Shown here piece after piece: positions 17,872 to 27,996 of a stretch of DNA of 64,000 nucleotides (its first letter is position 1; each line of letters begins with the position of its first letter). Under the pieces are notes generated by a model, which saw only the letters and a list, made by a program, of their open reading frames with translations, searched no databases and was not told the DNA's origin. The stretch is from Pseudorhodoplanes sinuspersici (GTDB lineage: Bacteria; Pseudomonadota; Alphaproteobacteria; Rhizobiales; Xanthobacteraceae). The translations under genes and the position numbers were made by a program. The stretch lies in contig NZ_CP021112.1 in the NCBI RefSeq assembly GCF_002119765.1, positions 4,210,501 to 4,274,500 on the forward strand. The letters are read 5' to 3'.

Positions 17872-18885
17872 ATGATCCAGACGGGTCATGTTGCTACGCC
17901 GCCGCTGGCCTATTTCAATGCGGTTAATACATTCGATCCCGGCGAGGCCGAGGATGGCGTCGCCCGCATTTTCTGTCCGCATCGCTTGACGCCACTGAAG
18001 AGCGGCGCACCAGGCTTTCATGCGATGCACAATTCGGCGCGCTTCGACGGTTATTCGGTCAATTATGTCCAGTATGGCGCCGAAGTCGAAATCGATCCCG
18101 GCAAACTCGACGGCTTTTTCCTGTTGCAGGTGCCGCTCTCCGGATCGTCCGATGTGCGCTGCGGCGCCGCGCGCGTTGCGTCCACACCAAGGGTCGCGAC
18201 GCTGCTCTCACCGACCTTGCCGACGGTGATGACGTGGCATGCCGGATGCCGCAAGCTGATCGTGCTGATTGAACGCAAGGTGGTGGAGGGGCATCTGGCG
18301 GCATTGCTCGACCGGCGTATCGATGCGGTCGAGTTCGAGACGCAGGTGCCGCTGATGGATGCTGTCGGTCAGGCGATCCGGGCGCATGTGATGCTCATGC
18401 AGGAGGCCGCGACACAATCCGTCGTTCTTCCGGCCGGGAGCGGCCGGCTGGTCCAGCGCGAATTGCGCAATGGTCTGGTTGGCTTGCTGCTCACCGGGCT
18501 TGTGCATGATCGCAGCACATTGCTGGCGCATGGCGCGGCGATGCCGGCGCCGGGGCATGTGAAGCGGGTCGAGGATTTTCTCAACGCGCATCCCGATCGT
18601 GAGGTCAGTGTGAGTGAACTGGCAGAGATTGCCGGTGTCAGCCTGCGGTCGCTGCAGGATGGCTTTCGCCGGTTCCGCAACATGACCCTGACGGACGCCA
18701 TTCGCGATGCGCGTCTTGCTTACTGGCGGCGGCTGTTGGAAGCGCCGCCCGCTGGTGCGGGTGTCGGTGCGTTGGCGATCGCGGCGGGCTTGACGCATCT
18801 TGGCCGTGCCGCCGCGCTTTATGCCAAGCGCTATGGCGAGACGCCGTCGGATACTCTGCGGCGGCATCGGCGCTCAAGGCAATGA
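17872..18885 (+). CDS. AraC family transcriptional regulator
   Basis: 337 residues. The N-terminal ~220 residues match the AraC_binding_2-type sensor region found in regulators of aromatic dioxygenase operons. The C-terminal ~100 carry the helix-turn-helix domain (VSVSELAEIAGVSLRSLQDGF and PSDTLRRHRR). The ATG at 17872 has GGGAGG upstream; an earlier ATG at 17839 is possible. It is divergent from the StyA-like monooxygenase/cupin operon across ~205 bp, so it is probably that operon's substrate-responsive activator. Confidence 0.85.
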   Translation: MIQTGHVATPPLAYFNAVNTFDPGEAEDGVARIFCPHRLTPLKSGAPGFHAMHNSARFDGYSVNYVQYGAEVEIDPGKLDGFFLLQVPLSGSSDVRCGAARVASTPRVATLLSPTLPTVMTWHAGCRKLIVLIERKVVEGHLAALLDRRIDAVEFETQVPLMDAVGQAIRAHVMLMQEAATQSVVLPAGSGRLVQRELRNGLVGLLLTGLVHDRSTLLAHGAAMPAPGHVKRVEDFLNAHPDREVSVSELAEIAGVSLRSLQDGFRRFRNMTLTDAIRDARLAYWRRLLEAPPAGAGVGALAIAAGLTHLGRAAALYAKRYGETPSDTLRRHRRSRQ

Positions 18886-18891
18886 CAGCAT

Positions 18892-18998
18892 TCTAGAGCC
18901 TTTCCGGCTTTGATGGAATCAAAGCCGGGGCTCTAACTTTTTGTTTTGACGCGTTTTCCTCACCCGAACCGGTGCCCACTTCGCTCGAAAACGCTCTA
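18892..18998. repeat. Dispersed Rhizobiales palindromic repeat
   Basis: Begins with an inverted repeat built on CCGGCTTTGAT/ATCAAAGCCGG, flanked by AGAGCC and GGCTCT. It continues with a segment (TTTGACGCGTTTTCCTCACC and CACTTCGCTCGAAAACGCTC) that I recognise as a common interspersed element of Bradyrhizobium-like genomes. Its right end includes the amn stop codon at 18996-18998, so the repeat has supplied or replaced the last codon of that gene. Confidence 0.7.
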
Positions 18999-20498
18999 TT
19001 GAAATGCGACTTCCGCGAAGCTGCGCAGCTTGCGGGAATGCAGCCGCTCCCATTCCTGGCTTTTCAGTTTCTCGATTGCGCGAAGACCAATGGTGAGGTG
19101 CTGGCTGACGCGCTGCCGATAGAATTCGGCGGCCATGCCGGCGAGCTTGATCTCGCCGTGCAGCGGCTTGTCGGAGACGCAGAGCAGGGTGCCGTAGGGG
19201 ACGCGGAAGCGAAACCCGTTGGCCGCGATGGCCGCCGATTCCATGTCGAGCCCGACTGCACGCGAGAGCGACAGCCGCCGGATCACGGCGGCATGATTGC
19301 CGAGCTCCCAGTTGCGATTGTCAACGCTTGCGACGGTGCCGGTTCGCATCACGCGCTTTCGCTCGTAGCCGGCAAGACCGGCGACTTCGCCGACGGCCTG
19401 TTCGAGCGCAATCTGTATTTCGGCCAGCGCGGGAATCGGCACCCACAGCGGCAGCTCCTCATCCAGCACATGATCCTCGCGCACGTAACCATGCGCCAGC
19501 ACGTAGTCGCCGAGCTTCTGGGTATTGCGCAAACCGGCGCAATGGCCGAGCATCAGCCAGGCATGCGGACGCAGCACCGCCACGTGGTCGGTGATGTTGC
19601 GCGCATTCGACGGTCCGGTTCCGATATTGATCATGGTGATCCCGCGGCTGCGCGGAGCGGCCAGATGGTAGGCCGGCATCTGTGGCATGCGCTGCAGCGG
19701 CGCTGCGGTGGCAGCAGCCATGCCGAGCCTTGCATTGTGCGTGATCACATGGCCCGGTTCGACAAAGGCGTCATAGTCCGGATCACCCGCCGCCATGCGC
19801 TCGCGGCAGAGGCGCACGAACGCGTCGACGTAAAACTGATAGTTGGTGAAGATCACGAAATTCTGGAAATGCTCGGGATCGGTGCCGGTGTAATGGAATA
19901 GCCGGTGCAGCGAATAATCGACGCGGGCGGCGCGAAACATGGCGAGCGGGGCTGGCGCACCGGGCGGCAATTGCAATGTGCCGTCGGCGATTGCATCGTC
20001 CATAGTCGCGAGATCGGGGGTGTCGAACAGGTCGCGCAAGGGTGGCGCGGCGGTCTGAGGACCGCCGGAGACCTGACTGGCGGCGATGCCGATATCCGAC
20101 GAATAGGCGAAGTGGACGGGGATCGGTTCGCTCGATTCGCCAATCTCCACCGGCACGCGATGGTTGTTGAGCAGGAGCTCGATCTGTTCGGTGAAATAAT
20201 CGCGGAACAGGTCGGGCCGGGTGACGGTGGTCTCATGTGTTCCGGGACCGGAGACGAAGCCATAAGAGAGACGGGAATCGACGCGCGCGTAAGTGTCGGT
20301 GGTGATACGCACGAACGGATAGGTCGCGCGCACGCGCGCGGCGAGCGGCCGGCCTGCGACAAAGGCTTCGAAATGCTCGCGGAGAAATGCCGTGTTGCGC
20401 GAATAGATCTCTTCCAGACGCGCCACCGCAGCCTTTGCATCGGTGAGGGCCTCGGTCGGGATCCGCTCCGGAGACAGAAGTTTCAGATAGTCCGGCAT
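18996..20498 (-). CDS. amn: AMP nucleosidase
   Basis: 500 residues, about the usual length for Amn. It has the N-terminal AMP nucleosidase domain (to ~180) and a C-terminal nucleoside-phosphorylase-like catalytic domain with INIGTGPSNARNITDH, GLDMESAAIAANG and CVSDKPLHGEIK. The enzyme hydrolyses AMP to adenine and ribose 5-phosphate, regulating adenylate pools. The ATG follows no strong ribosome site but matches family N-termini. The 3' end lies inside a dispersed repeat. It stands alone on the minus strand. Confidence 0.93.
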   Translation of the reverse strand: MPDYLKLLSPERIPTEALTDAKAAVARLEEIYSRNTAFLREHFEAFVAGRPLAARVRATYPFVRITTDTYARVDSRLSYGFVSGPGTHETTVTRPDLFRDYFTEQIELLLNNHRVPVEIGESSEPIPVHFAYSSDIGIAASQVSGGPQTAAPPLRDLFDTPDLATMDDAIADGTLQLPPGAPAPLAMFRAARVDYSLHRLFHYTGTDPEHFQNFVIFTNYQFYVDAFVRLCRERMAAGDPDYDAFVEPGHVITHNARLGMAAATAAPLQRMPQMPAYHLAAPRSRGITMINIGTGPSNARNITDHVAVLRPHAWLMLGHCAGLRNTQKLGDYVLAHGYVREDHVLDEELPLWVPIPALAEIQIALEQAVGEVAGLAGYERKRVMRTGTVASVDNRNWELGNHAAVIRRLSLSRAVGLDMESAAIAANGFRFRVPYGTLLCVSDKPLHGEIKLAGMAAEFYRQRVSQHLTIGLRAIEKLKSQEWERLHSRKLRSFAEVAFQ

Positions 20499-20604
20499 GA
20501 GTCAGAGCTTGTACGCCGTCGGCGCCAAGTCAAGCGGGGGCCCTCAATGAAATGGTATCGACCGGGACAGAATGTGGACTAAGGAGGCGTGGGTGCTTCG
20601 AGGC

Positions 20605-20650
20605 CGGGAATAATAAATAATGAAGGCCCGGGTTTGGTCCCCGGGGCCTC
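20605..20650 (-). terminator. Likely terminator of the second omp gene
   Basis: GGCCCGGG and a matching CCCCGGGGCC frame a small loop. On the minus strand the stem is followed by TTC and an AT-rich ATTATTTATT stretch. It is about 85 bp beyond the end of the omp gene at 20731-21570. Confidence 0.5.
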
Positions 20651-20730
20651 GGCCAATAAGCAAAGTCTTGGGTCAGCGAATTCTGATCGCGCTGAAACGG
20701 TACATGGGATACGTCCGTTTCCGCCCGTGG

Positions 20731-21570
20731 TTAGAACCTGTAATTGAGACCAGCGCGAACGATGTGCATTGAAAGGTTCGCATCATGGTTGATGATTTGT
20801 GTCGGGCTTGCGGTGCGGCTGTACAACGTTGTTGTGCTGACCGTGCCAAAATCGGCGAACAGGTATTCTGCCTTGACTGACCAATTGCTAACCAAAGCCC
20901 ATTCAATGCCGCCGCCAATGGTCCAGCCAACCCTGATGCTATCGAGGGAAGATCCTCCGCAGTAAAAGATTGCACAGTCGATGCCTGTCGGGAACGGAAC
21001 CAGTGCATTCACCGTGTTGGAGGCCTTTACTTGTGTGAATGCGGCGCCGCCGGTCGCATATAGCAGCGCTTTTCCACCCGAAAATGTCGTTACTCCCAAG
21101 CGTCCGCGGACCGTCGCCAACCAGTCTGTTTCGACGGAGTTATCGAAACGGTTTCCGTTGAAAGGTGCAGTCACGAAGGGAAGGAGGAGGGTGTGGGTCG
21201 ACTTCGTCTTCAACGCACCGAAGTCGCCCTCGATGCCGGCGACCCAGATTCCGTTTTGCCAATTATAGCCGATCTGGCCGCCTCCGATGAACGCCTCATC
21301 CGAACTGCCATAACCACCAGTTGCGTTGATGCTCGCGGCATTAGGGGGCAAGAAGACGGTGCATGCCGTGGAGCAGGGCAGGCTGTTCCGCCCATCCACG
21401 TCTGCTCGTCCCCAGCCTGCATTGAGACCTACATAGAGACCTGTCCAGTTGTGGGAGGCAGCGACCGGCGTGGCCTTGTAGACCGGCCGGGCAATATCGG
21501 CGGCCATCACCGACGCTGAAGCGATCTGCAAGGCTATGATGCCGGCAGCAACAGAACGTCCAATGCTCAC
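20731..21570 (-). CDS. Outer-membrane beta-barrel protein, Omp25/RopB type (paralogue)
   Basis: 279 residues. The signal peptide ends VMAA, then DIARPVYKATPV, as in the other omp product. Strand motifs include NWTGLYVGLNAGWG and IGYNWQNGIWVAGIEGDFG, and the last strand is HIVRAGLNYRF with C-terminal Phe. Two internal cysteine pairs (LPCSTACT and IDCAIFYCGG) are unusual additions in surface loops and absent from the first paralogue. Its likely role is as an abundant outer-membrane structural or porin-like protein. It is a single gene. Confidence 0.9.
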   Translation of the reverse strand: MSIGRSVAAGIIALQIASASVMAADIARPVYKATPVAASHNWTGLYVGLNAGWGRADVDGRNSLPCSTACTVFLPPNAASINATGGYGSSDEAFIGGGQIGYNWQNGIWVAGIEGDFGALKTKSTHTLLLPFVTAPFNGNRFDNSVETDWLATVRGRLGVTTFSGGKALLYATGGAAFTQVKASNTVNALVPFPTGIDCAIFYCGGSSLDSIRVGWTIGGGIEWALVSNWSVKAEYLFADFGTVSTTTLYSRTASPTQIINHDANLSMHIVRAGLNYRF

Positions 21571-21844
21571 TTTAATCCCCTCGCGTAACCAGTCTTGGGC
21601 CTGATCTCACGTAGGACTTGCCGGGACTCGCATTGCGGCGTCTTGCACTCGGGGGCGCCACAGTGGGACGCTATGGCAGCAACCAAGGAAATCCCGCCGC
21701 TGTGGTCGCGATGCAACGATGCACTCAGGCCAACCTTCTGAAGATTGACCTGTAAGGCATTGCAATTGCTCTGACGGGCATTCTTGGCGGGCCGCCCGCG
21801 ACAATCGATAGCAACTGACACTGTGCGAATTTCACAAGCATGCT

Positions 21845-22867
21845 ATGAGATTGGGCCGGCTGCCAATTTCTCCACTGATTCCACGGACGCATGTGAAGAA
21901 GATCGTTTTTTCCTCGGACCAGCTTCCCGACCATCTCGACAATCAGGCTCGTTTTTCCTTGTGGTACGACATGTGGACGGGGCTCGTGGGCGCCGCCGAG
22001 ATGGCGCATAGCGATGACCGGCTATTTTACTCGTCGGTGGAGGCAGTGCCGCTTGGCGAGACCAGTGTCAGCCGGTTTGAGACGACAACGGACTTGTGGG
22101 CGCGACGGCGGCATCACCTGTCATCGAATGAGCGCGAAGACTTCACCATCTGCTTCAGCCGCGGCCAATTTCCGCAATCGTTCGAACAGCGGGATCAGCA
22201 GCCGATTTTGACTCCCGGCTGTGTGCTGGTGACCACCAACGCGTTGCCGGCAAAGAGCATGACAAGCGGCAAGGTGTCGTGGAACATGGCGTTCGTGCCG
22301 CGATCTCGAGTTCTGGAACGCGCGCCCGGCGCAGATGCTCAACTGGCGACGCTGCTCGATCCGTTCAATCCGCTGGTGCGGCATTTAGGGCGCTACGTCG
22401 ATTTTTTACTGCAATCACCGGAGGTGGATGGGAATCCGGCGCTGATCACGCGTGCGAACGACATGCTCGTCGATCTTGTTGTGCTCGCGCTTGGCGCACG
22501 TGGAGAAGCTGCGGAAATGGCATCCGCCCGCGGTCTGCGCGCGGCGCGCTTGCGGGAGATCGTCGCGGCGATCCAGACACGGTTTATGGATCCGGCTTTC
22601 TCGACCGACCGGGTTGCAAATAGCCTCGGTTTGTCACGGCGCTATGTGAACGATCTTCTGTCCGATACCGGCGAAAGTTTCAGTGAGCGCGTGCTCGAAT
22701 TGCGGCTGCAGAAGGCGAGGACGATGCTATCGGATGCGCGCTATGACGCGATGAGAGTCAGTGACATTGCATTCGCTTGCGGCTTCAACGAAGTGTCTTA
22801 TTTCAACCGCCGCTTCCGCGCCCGTTTCGGATGTTCACCGACGCAGTATCGCGGCAGTAGTTCATAG
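21845..22867 (+). CDS. AraC family transcriptional regulator
   Basis: 340 residues, with an AraC_binding_2-type sensor domain in the first ~210 and a C-terminal AraC helix-turn-helix domain (STDRVANSLGLSRRYVNDLL; IAFACGFNEVSYFNRRFRARFG). The second HTH is well preserved. Neighbouring genes are convergent or unrelated, so its target is not evident from context. The start is uncertain: the ATG at 21845 lacks a clear ribosome site, and a GTG near 21893 is an alternative. Confidence 0.85.
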   Translation: MRLGRLPISPLIPRTHVKKIVFSSDQLPDHLDNQARFSLWYDMWTGLVGAAEMAHSDDRLFYSSVEAVPLGETSVSRFETTTDLWARRRHHLSSNEREDFTICFSRGQFPQSFEQRDQQPILTPGCVLVTTNALPAKSMTSGKVSWNMAFVPRSRVLERAPGADAQLATLLDPFNPLVRHLGRYVDFLLQSPEVDGNPALITRANDMLVDLVVLALGARGEAAEMASARGLRAARLREIVAAIQTRFMDPAFSTDRVANSLGLSRRYVNDLLSDTGESFSERVLELRLQKARTMLSDARYDAMRVSDIAFACGFNEVSYFNRRFRARFGCSPTQYRGSSS

Positions 22868-22897
22868 CTCAGACAACGACGGCGCTTGCGAGCCCCG

Positions 22898-23347
22898 TCA
22901 CGCTACATGCAAGGGTGGCGCGAGCCTTGAACTGATGCCGACGCGGTTCATGGCATTCATCAGCGAAATGACGAGGGTCAGGTCGCCAATTTCCTTTTCG
23001 CTGAACCGAGCTTTGACGACGTCATAATCCGCGTCCGGCACATGCGTGGCCGACACGTTGGTGAGGCTTTCCGTCCAGGCAAGGGCGGCGCGCTCGCGTT
23101 CACTGAAAAAGGGCGATTCATGCCACGTCACAAGGCTGTTGATCTTACGCGGGTCCTCGCCTTCTTTCAGTAGGTCACGCCAGTGCAGGTCGACGCAATA
23201 GGCGCAGCCATTGATCTGCGAGACACGCAGGAACACGAGATCGATCAGCGTTTTCTCAAGGCCCGATGAGGCGATGTATTGATAGAGCGGTCCGAAGGCC
23301 TTGTAGCCATCGGGAGAGACCTTGCTCACGTCGAAACGCTGCGCCAT
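22898..23347 (-). CDS. Carboxymuconolactone decarboxylase / AhpD-like protein
   Basis: 149 residues of the CMD fold with the redox motif CAYCVDLHW (CxxC plus His at the AhpD active-site spacing), so peroxidase-type thiol chemistry is likelier than decarboxylation. The C-terminal helix NAMNRVGISSR is typical. It is divergent from an Rrf2 regulator across ~75 bp of AT-rich sequence, a recurrent pairing in proteobacteria, so it is probably induced by oxidative or electrophile stress. Confidence 0.88.
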   Translation of the reverse strand: MAQRFDVSKVSPDGYKAFGPLYQYIASSGLEKTLIDLVFLRVSQINGCAYCVDLHWRDLLKEGEDPRKINSLVTWHESPFFSERERAALAWTESLTNVSATHVPDADYDVVKARFSEKEIGDLTLVISLMNAMNRVGISSRLAPPLHVA

Positions 23348-23422
23348 GGCTCGAACTCCATTGCAAAAGCTGGTAAATTTAATTACGGATATTTTTTATC
23401 TGCAATAGAGCGAGCGGTCAAG

Positions 23423-23908
23423 ATGCGGCTGTCCGAAGGTGTGGAATGGGCTGTGCATTGCTGCACCATGCTGGCAGCGTTACCCGAGGGAAGGACGCTT
23501 GGCCCGGGAGATCTGGCGGCATTCTTCGAAGTGCCGAGGGCCTATCTCGCCAAGCATCTTCAAGCTTTGTCGAAGGCAGGAATTCTCAGCGCATCGCCCG
23601 GTCGTTCCGGCGGTTACCGCCTGGCGCGTGCGGCCGACGCGATCACGCTACGCGACATCGTTGTCGCGATTGAAGGAACAGCGCCGTGCTTCAGGTGTCA
23701 GGAAATCCGCCGGCGCGGGCCCACCGGTCAGCCACAGCGTTGCTACACCAGGCCGTGCGGCATCGCGCGTGCCATGTGGGCAGCGGAGAAGGTGTTTCTC
23801 GCCGAGCTTGGCAAGACCACATTGGCGATGCTGATTGCCGAAGCCGCACATGAGGTCTCGAAAGAACAGCAAGCGGCAACACAACGCTGGCTGAAACGGA
23901 TCGCGTGA
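23423..23908 (+). CDS. Rrf2 family transcriptional regulator
   Basis: 161 residues from the ATG at 23423, the usual Rrf2 beginning (MRLSEGVEWAVHCCTMLA). The winged-helix region covers about 1-80, with a recognition helix near VPRAYLAKHLQALSKAGIL and the wing SPGRSGGYRLA. A cysteine cluster follows (CFRC, RCYTRPCG), resembling members that bind an iron-sulfur cluster or sense thiol modification. It is divergent from the AhpD-like gene, which it most likely represses. Confidence 0.88.
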   Translation: MRLSEGVEWAVHCCTMLAALPEGRTLGPGDLAAFFEVPRAYLAKHLQALSKAGILSASPGRSGGYRLARAADAITLRDIVVAIEGTAPCFRCQEIRRRGPTGQPQRCYTRPCGIARAMWAAEKVFLAELGKTTLAMLIAEAAHEVSKEQQAATQRWLKRIA

Positions 23909-23930
23909 TCGCCGTGTGAAGACGGACCGA

Positions 23931-24266
23931 CTATCCGCCGCAATTGTAGATGAAGCCGATCGGCGTCGAGGTCCAGCACGGGCCGATGCTGCCGCCATTA
24001 TACTGGCCGCGATAGAAGCCAGGCTGTCCAAAGCCGTAATACACCTGGCCATCCCAGCCGATGAAGCGCCTGTCCGTCATGTCTCTTTCGCGCCGTCGCT
24101 CGTGCTCGGTGCGCGGGTAGCCGGGCAGGAAGCCGTAGCCCTTCCAGGCCTGTTTCCGCACCGTGATCTTCGCCGGTTTCTTTTTGCCGGCCGCAAGCGC
24201 GTCGTGGGTCGCGACGGGCAGGACGAGCGAAAATGCGATGGCCAGCGGCAGGAGTTTGAGGGTCAT
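23931..24266 (-). CDS. Small secreted protein of unknown function
   Basis: 111 residues from the ATG at 24266. A signal peptide (about 1-26, ending ALAA) is followed by a basic segment (GKKKPAKITVRKQAWKG) and an aromatic/Gly-rich tail (GQVYYGFGQPGFYRGQYNGG) with two cysteines in the last 20 residues. I recognise no characterised family. It converges with the Rrf2 gene. A longer frame to 24314 is open but lacks signal-peptide form. Confidence 0.65.
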   Translation of the reverse strand: MTLKLLPLAIAFSLVLPVATHDALAAGKKKPAKITVRKQAWKGYGFLPGYPRTEHERRRERDMTDRRFIGWDGQVYYGFGQPGFYRGQYNGGSIGPCWTSTPIGFIYNCGG

Positions 24267-24447
24267 TTCCAGCGATCTCAGGTTTCTGTCGTTCTGTAAT
24301 GGTCGTATGGTCAAAACGAGGCGGTTTCTGTGAGCTCGAATATGTCGTTGTCATAGCACCATCCCGATCCTTCTCGTCGATGGCGACTTGAAGGGATCGT
24401 TTCCTTCGCGATTTGGTTATCGATGCGAACCAGTCATAGGAACTCCG

Positions 24448-25317
24448 ATGCCCGTTTGCGTACAACATCGTCGTGTGACGATTGACGGTATCGATATTTT
24501 CTATCGCGAAGCTGGACCAGCGGATGCGCCGGTTGTGCTGCTGCCGCACGGGTATCCATGTTCATCCTACGAATTCAGGAATTATATGCGTGAACTGGGA
24601 GATCATTGGCGGCTGCTGGCGCCTGACTTTCCCGGCAGCGGTTACAGTGCCACACCGGAGAGCTTCGCCTACGATTTCGATGGCTTCGCCACCTTTCTGA
24701 ACGACTTCACTGGCGCGCTGGGCGTCCACCGATTCGCTCTTTATCTGCATGACTTCGGTTCCTGGATCGGCCTGCGACTGGCCATGCGAGATCCTGGCCG
24801 CATCACCGCATTAATCGTTCAAAACGGTGATATCTATGAGGATGTGCTTGGTCCGAAATATGCCGGGCTTAAGGAAATGTGGAAATTGGAGAGCGGGGAG
24901 GGGATCGCTCGCTTGCGAGAATTTGTCTCTTTCGATCACTTTCGGGACGAGTTTGTGAACGATGTTCGGCCCGAACTCGCCGCGCGAATTCCTCCCGATC
25001 TTTGGACGCTGCACTGGGCACTCATGACGGAACAGCGCCGCAACAATGCAGCGCGTATCATCTATGATTTGAAAGACAATATCGCATGGTTCCCGCGTTA
25101 TCAGGCATTTTTGCGCGAGCATCAGCCGCCGACCCTGATCCTTTGGGGACCGCAGGATGGATACATGCCAGAGGAATCGGCGCGCGCCTATTTGCGCGAT
25201 CTACCGAAGGCCGAGTTGCACTTGCTCGACGGTGGTCACTGGCTGCTTGAGACAAATCTCGACGAGGCTGTCAGCCTCTCGCATGATTTCTTGCAGCGGC
25301 GCACGGCGGCGGGTTGA
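24448..25317 (+). CDS. Alpha/beta hydrolase, haloalkane dehalogenase/epoxide hydrolase-like
   Basis: 289 residues. The oxyanion motif is HGYPCSS, the nucleophile elbow is LHDFGSW with Asp rather than Ser, the acid is in WGPQDGYMP and the base is His in GGHWLLE. An Asp nucleophile is the mark of haloalkane dehalogenases and epoxide hydrolases, so C-halogen or epoxide cleavage through an alkyl-enzyme ester is likely. A large cap domain lies between ~140 and 210. The ATG at 24448 has AGGAA upstream. Confidence 0.85.
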   Translation: MPVCVQHRRVTIDGIDIFYREAGPADAPVVLLPHGYPCSSYEFRNYMRELGDHWRLLAPDFPGSGYSATPESFAYDFDGFATFLNDFTGALGVHRFALYLHDFGSWIGLRLAMRDPGRITALIVQNGDIYEDVLGPKYAGLKEMWKLESGEGIARLREFVSFDHFRDEFVNDVRPELAARIPPDLWTLHWALMTEQRRNNAARIIYDLKDNIAWFPRYQAFLREHQPPTLILWGPQDGYMPEESARAYLRDLPKAELHLLDGGHWLLETNLDEAVSLSHDFLQRRTAAG

Positions 25318-25334
25318 TCGCAAAGAACTCACCA

Positions 25335-25366
25335 ACAAAAAAGGGGCCGCTTTCGCGGCCCCTTCG
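25335..25366 (-). terminator. groESL terminator (also near the hydrolase end)
   Basis: AAGGGGCCGC, TTTC loop, GCGGCCCCTT form a perfect 10-bp stem. On the minus strand it is followed by TTTTTTGTT, a classical rho-independent terminator 28 bp after the groEL stop. It may also stop transcripts arriving from the hydrolase gene. Confidence 0.88.
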
Positions 25367-25392
25367 CATTTCTCTTCGAGAGTATGGACTTC

Positions 25393-27084
<1,692 letters not shown>

Positions 27085-27399
27085 TTAGGCGGCCTTCTTC
27101 TTGGCGGCGGCGCCTTCCAGCACGCCCATGATGTCGCTCTCTTTCATGATCAGGTATTCGACGCCGTCGATCTTGACCTCGGTGCCGGACCACTTGCCGA
27201 ACAGAACGGCGTCACCAGCCTTCACGTCGAGGGGAGTGAGCTTGCCGGTCTCGTCACGGCCGCCCGGGCCGACGGCGACAACTTCGCCCTGCTGCGGCTT
27301 TTCCTTGGCGGTATCCGGGATAATGATGCCGCCGGCGGTTTTTTCATCGGATTCGGTGCGCTTGACGACGACACGGTCGTGAAGCGGGCGGAACTTCAT
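27085..27399 (-). CDS. groES: 10 kDa co-chaperonin GroES
   Basis: 104 residues starting [20 protein letters not shown]. The mobile loop (about 17-33, [17 protein letters not shown]) and the roof motif [10 protein letters not shown] are intact; the C-terminus is Ala/Lys-rich. The ATG at 27399 has GGAGGATACCC upstream, an excellent ribosome site. It caps GroEL to form the folding cage. First gene of the operon; the leader of ~120 nt holds a CIRCE-like element. Confidence 0.97.
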   Translation of the reverse strand: MKFRPLHDRVVVKRTESDEKTAGGIIIPDTAKEKPQQGEVVAVGPGGRDETGKLTPLDVKAGDAVLFGKWSGTEVKIDGVEYLIMKESDIMGVLEGAAAKKKAA

Positions 27400-27518
27400 G
27401 GGTATCCTCCATAGATGATTGCGAACGCAAAATTTGAGACGGAAGAACCGGGTTGGTGCCCCGGTTGGCTGCGATCTAAGGCCAGCCGATCCGCGCGCAA
27501 GGGGTTTGACCGAAATTT

Positions 27519-27545
27519 TTAGCACTCGTCAAGCGTGACTGCTAT
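27519..27545. promoter_or_regulatory. CIRCE-like element (HrcA operator), partly degenerate
   Basis: TTAGCACTC, a 9-bp spacer, then GACTGCTAT. The first arm matches the CIRCE consensus exactly and the second at seven of nine positions (consensus GAGTGCTAA). Spacing is canonical. It lies 120 bp upstream of groES and is the expected binding site of the HrcA repressor. A TTGACG on the minus strand inside the spacer region may be part of a -35 box, but this is uncertain. Confidence 0.8.
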
Positions 27546-27709
27546 CAGTGTTAGGAAGGGTTAACGCTGGGGATCGTTTTGAACTGTCAGCAGTCTGTCG
27601 TATATGCTGCTAACGCCTTGATTTTAGGAACGAAATTCAAATTTTGGGCTTGTCTTATTCAAGAGCCCGGTTGGACAATGTCCGAGCTGGGAATCACTTG
27701 AGGACGCAC

Positions 27710-27979
27710 ATGCTCTCAGAAGATTTCAAAAAGCAGGTGAAGGGATACGGACTGACGACGGCGGAAATTCTTTATCGGCGGCCCGACCACCCCTGGCTTC
27801 TGCAAACCTACGTCTGGCAAAATTACGATCTCTGTCCCGATTTTCCGGAGCTGAACCAATTTCTCCGTTTCTGGCAAAAGTCGATCGAAGGCGCACTGCA
27901 CACCGTCACGGTGGCACATTCGCGTCTGATCAAGCCGTCGGAGATCAAGCCGGTCGACGGAATATTCCGGCTGAACTGA
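27710..27979 (+). CDS. usg: Usg family protein
   Basis: 89 residues beginning MLSEDFKKQVKGYGLTTAEI and containing RRPDHPWLLQTYVWQNYDLC, characteristic of the alphaproteobacterial Usg family. The name comes from its position near trp genes in Caulobacter; no function is established. The ATG at 27710 has GAGG upstream. It is divergent from groESL, with the CIRCE region between, and 17 bp before a secreted-protein gene. Confidence 0.88.
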   Translation: MLSEDFKKQVKGYGLTTAEILYRRPDHPWLLQTYVWQNYDLCPDFPELNQFLRFWQKSIEGALHTVTVAHSRLIKPSEIKPVDGIFRLN

Positions 27980-27996
27980 GGTCCGGCCCATTCCAA

